DNA of 31,669 nt from Anaerolineae bacterium. GTDB lineage: Bacteria; Chloroflexota; Anaerolineae; B4-G1. Below, piece after piece: positions 15,552 to 22,892 of this stretch. Each line of letters starts with the position of its first letter. The first letter of the stretch is position 1. The stretch covers positions 1 to 31,669 of the forward strand of contig JAUWNP010000034.1 of NCBI GenBank assembly GCA_030612585.1. The letters run 5' to 3'. A model generated the notes under the pieces. The model had not been told where the DNA came from. It did no database searches and worked only from the letters and a program-made list of their open reading frames with translations. A program made the position numbers and the translations under genes.

Positions 15552-15582
15552 TTATACCACCAACTTACCTCAATTATACCAC
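15552..15582 (-). promoter_or_regulatory. Candidate VapBC operator: two 9-base direct repeats
   Basis: TTATACCAC occurs at 15552-15560 and 15574-15582 (GTGGTATAA on the gene strand), spaced 22 bases, about two helical turns. One copy covers the -10 box and the other lies between it and the start codon, as expected for autoregulation. Confidence 0.5.
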
Positions 15583-15601
15583 TATCTGTTGTGTGAGACA
15601 A
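15573..15601 (-). promoter_or_regulatory. Promoter of vapBC
   Basis: On the minus strand TTGTCT (15601-15596) and a perfect TATAAT (15578-15573) with TGG before it (extended -10) are separated by 17 bases. Confidence 0.6.
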
Positions 15602-15627
15602 TCGAGGGAGATAGGAGCACAGGACTT

Positions 15628-16242
15628 TCATCCTACCGCACCGCTGGCGAGCAGCACGGTGAAAGTCGCCAGGAACCAGTGGATCAGGAATGGGTAGAGG
15701 AACGAGCGGGTGCGCCAGGCGACGTAGCCGAACACACTGCCCCCGAAGATACAACTCAGCGTCTCCAGTTCTGGCTTGCCGAAGTGGGCGATGGTGAAGG
15801 GGACAGCCTGGAGCAGAATGGCATAAGGGCCGCAGACCGGGTAGAGCGCAAAGAGTAAAAAGCCACGAAACAGGAACTCCCAGCCGAAGAGATCAGCACC
15901 GATGTCGAGCAGCAGGGGGACAGGGGAATCGGCCACGGGCGCGTAATAGCCCCGGAATTGCGCGGTGCGGGCCACAAACGGCATCACGAGCGCCATCACG
16001 CCACAGCCTACCGCCGTGAGCGCCAGCCCCGCCTTCCAATCGCCCAGCCGGAAGCCGTACCTGGCAGGCGACTCGCGGAAGATGAGCAGGATGACGAACA
16101 GCGGCACACCCAGGTACAAGAGCAACCGGTCGTAGGCCTTGTAGGCGAAGATACGGTGGTAGTGCTCCACCACCATCGTCAGCGTGGAGACGATGATGGC
16201 GGTGATGACTTTCCAGTCTGTACGGAGTTGGTCAAGGCGCAT
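15628..16242 (-). CDS. CPBP-family intramembrane protease (Abi/CAAX-like)
   Basis: A 204-residue membrane protein with about six hydrophobic spans. CPBP motifs are WEFLFRG (121-127), FTIAHF (149-154) and LIHW (186-189). In the canonical first motif EExxxR the first Glu is usually considered catalytic; here that position is Trp121 and only Glu122 and Arg126 remain, so activity is uncertain. Family members cleave prenylated or bacteriocin-type substrates or act in immunity and membrane-protein processing. I chose the ATG at 16242 because an in-frame extension to 16908 simply runs antisense-frame through the real HD gene. The ribosome site is a modest GGGGAGA. Confidence 0.8.
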   Translation of the reverse strand: MRLDQLRTDWKVITAIIVSTLTMVVEHYHRIFAYKAYDRLLLYLGVPLFVILLIFRESPARYGFRLGDWKAGLALTAVGCGVMALVMPFVARTAQFRGYYAPVADSPVPLLLDIGADLFGWEFLFRGFLLFALYPVCGPYAILLQAVPFTIAHFGKPELETLSCIFGGSVFGYVAWRTRSFLYPFLIHWFLATFTVLLASGAVG

Positions 16243-16288
16243 GGTCTCCCCTGAGGAGCGTGCGGAACGTGAAACGTAGAACGGCTCT

Positions 16289-16918
16289 CTATCGCTCCCC
16301 CTGAACTTCAGCAGCCAGGCGCTCGAAGAAGGCGACCATATAGGCGTGGCGCTCCTCGGCGATGGCCCGGCCGGTCGGGGTGAAAAGCCGTTCCTTGACG
16401 CGGGAAAGTTTGACGACGAATTCGTGGACGGGAGTGTGCTCGGCCGGGTCGTCTCCCTCCTCCAGCCAGCGGGCCACATCCACGGTCTCAATGGGAGCCC
16501 AAAGCCGCTGGCCGTGAGCGCCGCCGTAGGCGAAGGCCCGCGCCACTCCCACCGCGCCGACGGCGTCCAGTTTGTCGGCGTCGAAGAGCACCTGCGCCTC
16601 CAGCGTGGCCGGTTCCGGGCCGGTGCGGAAGCGGTGGGCGGCGATGGCGTGGGCCACGGCCTCCACCTTCGCGGGGGGCCATCTGGCCAATATCTCCCGC
16701 GCCCGGTCGGCGGCGAAGGCGGCGTGGTCGAGCCCACCCGCCTCGGCCTGCTCTCGTCCCCCGTCGTGCAAGAGCGCCGCCGCCCGCACCACCTCCAGGT
16801 CGGCCCCTTCCACCCGTCCGATGCGTTCCGCCAGCGCCAGCACCCGCAGCACGTGGTCAAAGTCGTGTACCGCGTCGGCCCCTTCGTAGTAGCGTCGCGC
16901 CTCGGCAATGGTGATCAC
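16289..16918 (-). CDS. HD-domain phosphohydrolase
   Basis: A 209-residue protein with HD-superfamily metal ligands: His22 in HDFDHVLRV, His51-Asp52 in LLHDGGR, a His-rich helix AHAIAAHRF (89-97) and Asp115 in LFDADKLDA. It resembles the uncharacterised YedJ-like HD hydrolases, which act on nucleotides or small phosphoesters; the substrate cannot be read from the sequence. It starts with GTG and overlaps the stop of the upstream M50 protease (GTGA), so it is translationally coupled to it. A GGGGCGAG stretch precedes the start. Confidence 0.85.
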   Translation of the reverse strand: MITIAEARRYYEGADAVHDFDHVLRVLALAERIGRVEGADLEVVRAAALLHDGGREQAEAGGLDHAAFAADRAREILARWPPAKVEAVAHAIAAHRFRTGPEPATLEAQVLFDADKLDAVGAVGVARAFAYGGAHGQRLWAPIETVDVARWLEEGDDPAEHTPVHEFVVKLSRVKERLFTPTGRAIAEERHAYMVAFFERLAAEVQGER

Positions 16919-18045
16919 GCATCTCGCCCCTGCGTCAGTAGTTCTGGACTGACCGAGAGTAACTGGTAGACCTCGTTCACGTCGCGGCGGGTGAGCAGGC
17001 CGAGGAATCGCTCTCCTTCCATCACGGCCAATGCGTCAAGCCCTGCCTCCGCCATCTGCCGGTGGACTTCGAACAGCCCATCATCCAGCCCGACGGTGGG
17101 GAAATCCGTGCGCATGACCTCGCGCACCGGCGTCTCTGGCCGGCGCTGCTTGAGGACGCGGATTACGTCGGTGTGTGTGAGCAGGCCCACGAGCCGTCCC
17201 TCATCGCAGACGGGGAAATCGGCCTGGAAACTCTCGAGCGTGAGGTCGGCGGCGCGGCTGACCGGGTCGTCAGGGCAGAGAGCCAGGGCACGGCGAGAGA
17301 AAGCCTGGCGCACCCGCAGGCCCTGAAGCGCGTTTTTGACGTGGACCATTTGCCCTTCCTGGGCGGCCCCGGAGTATACGAAGATCGCGATCAGCACCCA
17401 CATGAAGTTACTGGTCAGCAGACCCGTCAGCCCCAGCATCCAAGCCAGTCCCTGACCCACCCTGACGGCCAGCGTCGTGGCGCGGGCATGAGACATTACA
17501 GTCGCCAGCAGTGCACGCAGCACCCGCCCGCCGTCCATCGGGAACGCGGGGATGAGGTTGAAGACAGCCAACCCGAGGTTGGTGACAATGAGGTAAGGGA
17601 TGATGCCCCTCCAACCCAGTTGGATGGGGTCTATCAGCAGTTGCCACAGGTCACGGCCCGCCCCCATCTCTAGCGCCAGCCCGGCTACGGTCAGCAGCAC
17701 GGCGATGACGAAGTTGCTCAGTGGGCCGGCGATGGCCATGAGGAACTCCTGGGCCGGGCGCTCAGGCATACGCTCCATCTGCGCGACGCCGCCCAGTGGC
17801 AGGAGGACGATGTCGCGCACCGGGAATCCCATGCGCACCGCCACCAGGCTGTGCGCCAGTTCGTGGATCACAACGCAGATGAACAAAAGGAGTATGACGA
17901 CGACGCCGAAGGCGGCCCCTGAGAGCGAGAAGCCTTCCGTGTTCAGGTAGCCGAACTGCACGGCGGCCCACACCAGGATCAGCGGGAAGGTGATGTGCAT
18001 CTTGACCTCAATACCGCGCACGGTGAACAATTTGATACCAGTCAT
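16915..18045 (-). CDS. Site-2-type M50 membrane metalloprotease with CBS domains
   Basis: A 376-residue protein with about five to six membrane spans in residues 15-220. The zinc-binding motif is HELAH (61-65) and the third ligand Asp171 lies in NLIPAFPMDGGR (163-174). Two CBS domains follow (about 250-310 and 312-370, with PVREVMRTDFPTVG between). This is the Rv2869/SpoIVFB-like CBS-containing group that cuts membrane-anchored substrates such as anti-sigma factors or pro-sigma factors, gated by nucleotide binding to the CBS pair. No sigma or anti-sigma gene is in the window, so the substrate is unknown. Catalytic residues are complete. Confidence 0.9.
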   Translation of the reverse strand: MTGIKLFTVRGIEVKMHITFPLILVWAAVQFGYLNTEGFSLSGAAFGVVVILLLFICVVIHELAHSLVAVRMGFPVRDIVLLPLGGVAQMERMPERPAQEFLMAIAGPLSNFVIAVLLTVAGLALEMGAGRDLWQLLIDPIQLGWRGIIPYLIVTNLGLAVFNLIPAFPMDGGRVLRALLATVMSHARATTLAVRVGQGLAWMLGLTGLLTSNFMWVLIAIFVYSGAAQEGQMVHVKNALQGLRVRQAFSRRALALCPDDPVSRAADLTLESFQADFPVCDEGRLVGLLTHTDVIRVLKQRRPETPVREVMRTDFPTVGLDDGLFEVHRQMAEAGLDALAVMEGERFLGLLTRRDVNEVYQLLSVSPELLTQGRDA

Positions 18046-18136
18046 TTCGCCCCCTTAATCCGTTGACAGCACGCACTGCATATCACGTCCTCGCAGGAGT
18101 GTATCACATCGGCGCAAAAGTGCAACCGAGTAGCCA

Positions 18137-21100
18137 TCACTTCATCACCAGTGGAAGGTAGAAAAGCCTACTGTGCACGGTGTAGATCGCCGTGCTGGTA
18201 TAGCCCTTCATATCCGCGATTTGGAACTCGATGCGGTTGGCCGTCTCCCTGGACTGGCCGAAGGGCACACCGGAGGCAGTGACGGTCTGTATCTCGGCGG
18301 TGCCGCTGATGCCTGTGCACGTGGCCATGTCCCAGTCGCTCCACGCCTCTCCCCCGTCCGTCGAGAAACGATAGTGGGCGCTGTCCACGTTCAGGCCGGA
18401 GATTTCGTCGAGGACGCAGACGGTGGCTGTGATTGTGCTCCCCCCGCGCCACCACGCGAAGTCCCGCCAGCCGGTCGGCGAGCTGGTGTCTGAGAGCGTG
18501 ACGGTACTGGTCAGGTCGGCGGACACGTTGCCCGCGCCGTCTATGAACTTGACGGTAACGATCTTGAGCCCCTCGCCTGGGGCAAGGCGCCACTGCACAG
18601 TGGTGACGACGTTGGTGGGATAGCCGACGATGAGCACACGGTCCAGGTACAGGTCGGCGGTGGAACGAAAAGCGGTGCGGAACTCCAGGCCGGCGGTTCC
18701 GGCGTCGGTGTAGTTGAAGTCCACCGGGAATTCCTGGTAGGTGTCGGAGGCGCGAAAGTCTGTCCCGCGCAGGCGACGCAATCCCAGCAGACGTGTGCCA
18801 CCATTATCCACCACGTCGAGCATGGCTACCTCAGCGGTGGTGATCACGTTATCTGTCTTCAGGCGGAAGTAAGCGCGGTAGGCGTGGCCGGGCGGCAGGT
18901 CGTAGGTGTACGGGCCGTACCAGGTCCCGGCGCTGTGCGTACCGGCCAGCCCGCGCCAGGCCTTGCCGTTCAGCGCGTCTTCGTCGTCAACCTGGTCGCC
19001 CGACTCGCCCTCATGGCACAAATCCTCGCCTTCCCAGGTCCATCCATCATTGCTGAAGGCCATCATCTGCACTCCACTGCCAGGACTGGGGTCGGCGGCA
19101 GAAAGAGAGGAGAGGGTGACGGTGATGGTGTCGGTGTAAGCATCGTGGATAGCCGCCGTCGTGCCCGTCGGTGCCCGTCGGTCGAGGCCGATGTGGGCCG
19201 CTTCGGCCTGTGATTGTATGTTGCCCTCGCCGTCGGCGACGAGGAGTGAGAGGATGATACCCGTGGAAGTGGTATCGCTGAGGGCAGCGACGTCCCACAC
19301 TGCGCTCCACCCGTCATCCCCCACTGTGTCGGTTACGAGCAGGGTGGCGTCCTGAGCCTGTCGAAGGGTGGTGGTGTCGGTCATGGCATAAAACCCGACT
19401 GCGCTCACAACACTTGCCTCATCACTAGCGTTGGCTACGACGTACACCCGGTTGCTGGTGACGAAAAAGTCCGACCAGGGCAGCGTCACCCCGCCGATGG
19501 GCATCGGGCCACCAGTGCCGGGCAGTTCTACCGTGACGCCAGTATAATAGTGCGTGAGAATCTGCTGGTAGCCCCAGCCGTGCCACTCGGCCCAGCGTCG
19601 CGCTCCCCGTTGGGACATCCCCCAACCGTGTCCCCAGCGCTCCTGCCCGAAACTGACGGGGTCATCCACGGCCTGAATGTAGTCGTACCCTGCTGCGCTG
19701 CGAGTTGGGCAGCCATTCTCGGCGCTATAGAAAGCCTTGATGACCTCTCCCTGGTAGGCGATGTACTGGCCCTCGGTACCGTCGGTGGCAGCGTCGCTCC
19801 GTGGATCTTGCTCGTCCCCCATGACCTGGTAGTCCCACCAATCGGAGACATCCCACTGTGGATCGGGAGGATGCTCAGTGAAGTACCAGGCATAGGTGCG
19901 GGCAGCCACGGCCTGCGCTTTGAGGGCCTCGCTGGGCCAGGAGACGGGCATTTCCCTCGGCACCACTCGTTTGACGTACGTCTCGAAGGTGATGACGTCA
20001 ATCTGGCCGACCGGCACGTCTGAACGGTAGTAGTTCTCCGCCCGGTGAATGACACGAATGGTGACCGGCGGCGTATGCTGAATAAGGGGCGACAGCCCCC
20101 TTGCGGAGGTTGCGAATGGCCCCGATGGAGGCCCGCTTCCTGGAGAGCGCAGACGCTCTTGGTCTGAAGACCGCTGCTGCCCAGCCTTCGCCAGGGTTAG
20201 GTCCAGCACCCACACATCGCCCGCGCGATTGAAGGCCAGGTAACAGCCATCAGGCGACCAGGCAGGGCTGCTCTCTTCGAGGTCATTGCGCAGGAGCGGC
20301 CGCAAGCCCCCTCCATCTACGTTCACCAGCCAGATATCACTGGCGGACGAGGTCGCGGCCCCCAGCGGCGCGCGTGAGAAGGCCAGCGCCCTCCCGTCCG
20401 GCGACCAACTGGGCGTGCTGAATGTCTCCGCCTGACCCTGGGCCAGGAGCACGGGTTCTCCGTCACCATCTACGTCCGCCACCCACAACTCAGGTGAGAG
20501 GTTTTCGGCAGCGATGACGTAGGCCAGCCACCGCCCATCTGGCGACCAGGCGAAGTCCAGAACGCGCGTGTCTGCGACCAGCAACCTGGGTTCTCCATCT
20601 GGATGTGGATGAGGCTGTGCCCACAGGCATGTCCCATCGCTCCAGGCAACGCGCGTCCCGTCGCCAGTCAAGCGGACCCGCGCCCTGGCGGGCATGGCAG
20701 GGATAACAGCAGCCACAGCCGTTGCTCCTTCGCTGCTCAGCCAAACCTGTCCGTTCTGGGCGAAAGCCAGTCTTCCGCCCACCCAGGCCGGAGCCATACG
20801 CCAGTCAGCGCTGGCCCACGCTTTCTCCTGACCACTGGCGAGGTCAAGCACGCGGACCTCCCAGCGCCCGTTTCCGGCAAAGGCCAGATATGCCAGCCGC
20901 TGTCCATCTACAGTATAGGCCGGTTGAACCGCGTTCCCGCTGAGCCTGGTAGCCGGGCCACCCCGGACGTCCACCGCCCACAATTCGCTGAGAGTCTGAC
21001 GGGGCGTGCCATCGCCGACCACTGCCCCCCAGCGATTGACGAGCACTGTGTGGCCATCGGGCGACCAGCCAGCGAAGCGAGAGTGACCATCGGCGGTCAG

Positions 21101-21226
21101 CGGCCACGCGCTACCTGTGCCCTGTGCCTTTGTATGCAGCGCGCCGAGTTGGGCAAACAGCAGCAATACTGCCAGCGTCGCCAGGCTCACGGACAGTATC
21201 AGGTACCACTCGCGCCTTGATCGCAT
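18137..21226 (-). CDS. Secreted PD40 propeller-SpoIID/LytB fusion protein
   Basis: A 1029-residue protein with an N-terminal signal/anchor (about 5-28). WD40-like PD40 (TolB-type) repeats occupy about 45-345, each with the SPDG motif. A SpoIID/LytB domain (about 390-565) contains VVPREMPVSWPSEALKAQAV with the catalytic-type Glu425 and the GHGWGMSQRGA block. Ig-like and carbohydrate-binding-like segments follow, and the C-terminus is FYLPLVMK. SpoIID proteins cleave or prepare peptidoglycan after stem-peptide removal; outside sporulators they act in wall remodelling. The ATG at 21226 is preceded by a G-rich ribosome site. Two stretches, about 348-385 and 621-626, are encoded by palindromic repeats and look inserted. 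Confidence 0.87.
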   Translation of the reverse strand: MRSRREWYLILSVSLATLAVLLLFAQLGALHTKAQGTGSAWPLTADGHSRFAGWSPDGHTVLVNRWGAVVGDGTPRQTLSELWAVDVRGGPATRLSGNAVQPAYTVDGQRLAYLAFAGNGRWEVRVLDLASGQEKAWASADWRMAPAWVGGRLAFAQNGQVWLSSEGATAVAAVIPAMPARARVRLTGDGTRVAWSDGTCLWAQPHPHPDGEPRLLVADTRVLDFAWSPDGRWLAYVIAAENLSPELWVADVDGDGEPVLLAQGQAETFSTPSWSPDGRALAFSRAPLGAATSSASDIWLVNVDGGGLRPLLRNDLEESSPAWSPDGCYLAFNRAGDVWVLDLTLAKAGQQRSSDQERLRSPGSGPPSGPFATSARGLSPLIQHTPPVTIRVIHRAENYYRSDVPVGQIDVITFETYVKRVVPREMPVSWPSEALKAQAVAARTYAWYFTEHPPDPQWDVSDWWDYQVMGDEQDPRSDAATDGTEGQYIAYQGEVIKAFYSAENGCPTRSAAGYDYIQAVDDPVSFGQERWGHGWGMSQRGARRWAEWHGWGYQQILTHYYTGVTVELPGTGGPMPIGGVTLPWSDFFVTSNRVYVVANASDEASVVSAVGFYAMTDTTTLRQAQDATLLVTDTVGDDGWSAVWDVAALSDTTSTGIILSLLVADGEGNIQSQAEAAHIGLDRRAPTGTTAAIHDAYTDTITVTLSSLSAADPSPGSGVQMMAFSNDGWTWEGEDLCHEGESGDQVDDEDALNGKAWRGLAGTHSAGTWYGPYTYDLPPGHAYRAYFRLKTDNVITTAEVAMLDVVDNGGTRLLGLRRLRGTDFRASDTYQEFPVDFNYTDAGTAGLEFRTAFRSTADLYLDRVLIVGYPTNVVTTVQWRLAPGEGLKIVTVKFIDGAGNVSADLTSTVTLSDTSSPTGWRDFAWWRGGSTITATVCVLDEISGLNVDSAHYRFSTDGGEAWSDWDMATCTGISGTAEIQTVTASGVPFGQSRETANRIEFQIADMKGYTSTAIYTVHSRLFYLPLVMK
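19351..19369. repeat. Short dispersed repeat inserted in frame (LRQAQD)
   Basis: CCTGAGCCTGTCGAAGGGT, the reverse of ACCCTTCGACAGGCTCAGG, a partly palindromic short sequence that I recognise as dispersed in many bacterial genomes. It encodes LRQAQD in the PD40-SpoIID protein. Confidence 0.75.
20083..20172. repeat. Cluster of three palindromes inside the PD40-SpoIID gene
   Basis: Hairpins at 20083-20102 (AAGGGGC/GCCCCCTT, one bulge), 20144-20159 (AGAGCG/CGCTCT) and 20161-20172 (GGTCT/AGACC). Together they encode the low-complexity stretch between propeller and SpoIID domain. Confidence 0.75.
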
Positions 21227-21276
21227 AGTCAGTTTTCCCCCCTTCGTCTCTCCGCGTGTAACTACCGACCCTGCTT

Positions 21277-21300
21277 GGCTTGGATTGCCAAATCCAAGCC
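21277..21300. repeat. REP-like palindrome upstream of the PD40-SpoIID gene
   Basis: Perfect 10-base arms GGCTTGGATT and AATCCAAGCC around a 4-base loop GCCA. Confidence 0.9.
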
Positions 21301-21371
21301 TCTTGGCAGCGAGAAGCGGCACTTTGCAGGCCAAAAGCGGTCAAATCCGCCTGGTTCTATCCGCTGAACCT

Positions 21372-21389
21372 CTGGATTTGACAATCCAG
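21372..21389. repeat. REP-like palindrome with the same core
   Basis: Arms CTGGATT and AATCCAG with loop TGAC. The GGATT/AATCC core is shared with the element at 21277-21300. The surrounding 290-base intergenic stretch (21227-21516) holds no gene and further partial matches such as GCGGTCAAATCCGC near 21345. Confidence 0.85.
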
Positions 21390-21516
21390 CGGAAGCGGCT
21401 GAGCAATTACGCCGCAGGTGAAGCAGACCGCTGAACAGACTCCTACCCGTGAGATCAGGTCCAAATTACATCGGCACACGCCACGGCAGGGTTCGGTGTG
21501 ATATATGATTGCAGGC

Positions 21517-22884
21517 TCAACCCGGGGGAGTTTCGCGCGTGGGTTCTGGCCAGTGATGCCGCAGGTACAGCGGACACCCTCCGCCGCATAAGGGGAATTC
21601 TGGACACTCCTGGCATTTCTCTGGAGCATAGCGACGCTCTCGCAGGGCCTGGGCCAGATCGTGGTTCCAGATGTCCTCCCAGGGATCGCGTAGGATGTAC
21701 CCCAAACGCTCGTAGTAACTCTGGCACGGGATGACCGCCCCATCCGGCTCGACGCACATGTTGTACAGGGCCGCCGTGCAGGCTTTCACCCCCAGTTCCA
21801 GTTGCAGCGGGGAGAAGGCACAGTACTGGGTAGGGGTATACCAGATGAGGCGCAGACCGTGCTGACCGGCCGCCTCCCGTACCCGCTCCAGGATGGGGAC
21901 CAACTCCCCCTCGCGAAAGCCGGTGCCCACGGTGGCCCCCCGGCCGGCGTAGATGAGGCTATTGCAGGCGAAGGTGGGCACTCCCAGCGATGCTATGAAA
22001 GCGACCGTCTCCTCGATCCCGACCACGTTCTCCCGGATCAGGGTGGTGTTGGTGGTAGTGTAGAGGCCAGCCGCCACCGCACTCTGCACCCCCTGCACCG
22101 TCTCCCGCCAGGCACCGGGTGCCGCCACCATAGAATCGTGTACTGTCTCGTCGTGGGACTCCAGCGTGATCTGGACGTGGTCCAGGCCGGCCGCGATTAA
22201 AGCCTGCACGTAGGCACCGTCGGACAACCGCCGGCCGTGTGTCAGCAGTCCTGTCACCAGTCCCAGCCCCTCGGCGTAGGCCACCAGTTCGACCAGGTCC
22301 TCCCGCAGCGTCGCCTCCCCCCCGGTAAAACAGACGTGGGGAATGGACACCTCCCACACCCGTTCCAGGACCGCCCTCCAGGCGGCTGTATCCATCTCGG
22401 GATAATCGGGGGGGCGGGCCACGTAGCAATGGGGACAATTGTTGTTGCAGCGGTAGGTCAGTGCCAGGTCCATACGGTAGGGGGCCGCGAGGGACACTGA
22501 GAAGGGATCTATCCGCTCCAGGCCCAACCCGTGGATAGGGCAGACGGAGCCGTCAGAGGTGATGAGCGTTTCGATCTGTTCCTGCAGGCGGCGGTAGTCG
22601 GCCTGGGCAGTCTGGGCATCCACCCGGTAGCGACGGCGGATCGTCCGCACTGCCCTCTCCTCCGGCACTCCCTCCAGGATGAAGCGAGCGTACTCGACCG
22701 CCGTCTGGTTCAGGTGAAGCACCCGCGAGGCATTGATCACCAGGAGCCCTCGCCCATCCGGTTCCACTCGCAGGTGCAACCGTACCCGCCCGCCAGCCCC
22801 GTCGCGCCGTTCGTAGCCCTGCAGACCAGCGGGCAAAGATTGCGGGGGTCTGATGGCTTCACGCAGGCGAGTCAGAAGAGACAT
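21517..22884 (-). CDS. Radical-SAM/SPASM enzyme with PqqD-like N-terminal domain
   Basis: A 455-residue enzyme. Residues 35-107 match the PqqD/RRE pattern (LHLNQTAVEYARFIL, then a two-helix stretch), which in peptide-maturation systems binds the substrate leader. The radical-SAM cluster motif is C146-x3-C150-x2-C153 in YRCNNNCPHCY, followed by the SAM-binding FTGGEAT (187-192). A SPASM-type C-terminal domain has Cys369, 377, 387, 424, 427, 433 and 437 for auxiliary clusters. Such enzymes make carbon-sulfur, carbon-carbon or related crosslinks in ribosomal peptides. The gene starts 8 bases after the DUF2207/Cys-Ala gene, so that protein's tail is the prime substrate candidate (inferred). I chose the ATG at 22884, matching the MSLL start of its paralogue. 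Confidence 0.88.
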   Translation of the reverse strand: MSLLTRLREAIRPPQSLPAGLQGYERRDGAGGRVRLHLRVEPDGRGLLVINASRVLHLNQTAVEYARFILEGVPEERAVRTIRRRYRVDAQTAQADYRRLQEQIETLITSDGSVCPIHGLGLERIDPFSVSLAAPYRMDLALTYRCNNNCPHCYVARPPDYPEMDTAAWRAVLERVWEVSIPHVCFTGGEATLREDLVELVAYAEGLGLVTGLLTHGRRLSDGAYVQALIAAGLDHVQITLESHDETVHDSMVAAPGAWRETVQGVQSAVAAGLYTTTNTTLIRENVVGIEETVAFIASLGVPTFACNSLIYAGRGATVGTGFREGELVPILERVREAAGQHGLRLIWYTPTQYCAFSPLQLELGVKACTAALYNMCVEPDGAVIPCQSYYERLGYILRDPWEDIWNHDLAQALRERRYAPEKCQECPEFPLCGGGCPLYLRHHWPEPTRETPPG

Positions 22885-22892
22885 ACGCTGGT

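Noticed and set aside
16243..16908. N-terminal extension of the CPBP protein to 426 residues
   Set aside because: The extra part is Arg/Pro/Trp-rich and reads the HD gene in the wrong frame, whereas the HD gene has intact motifs.
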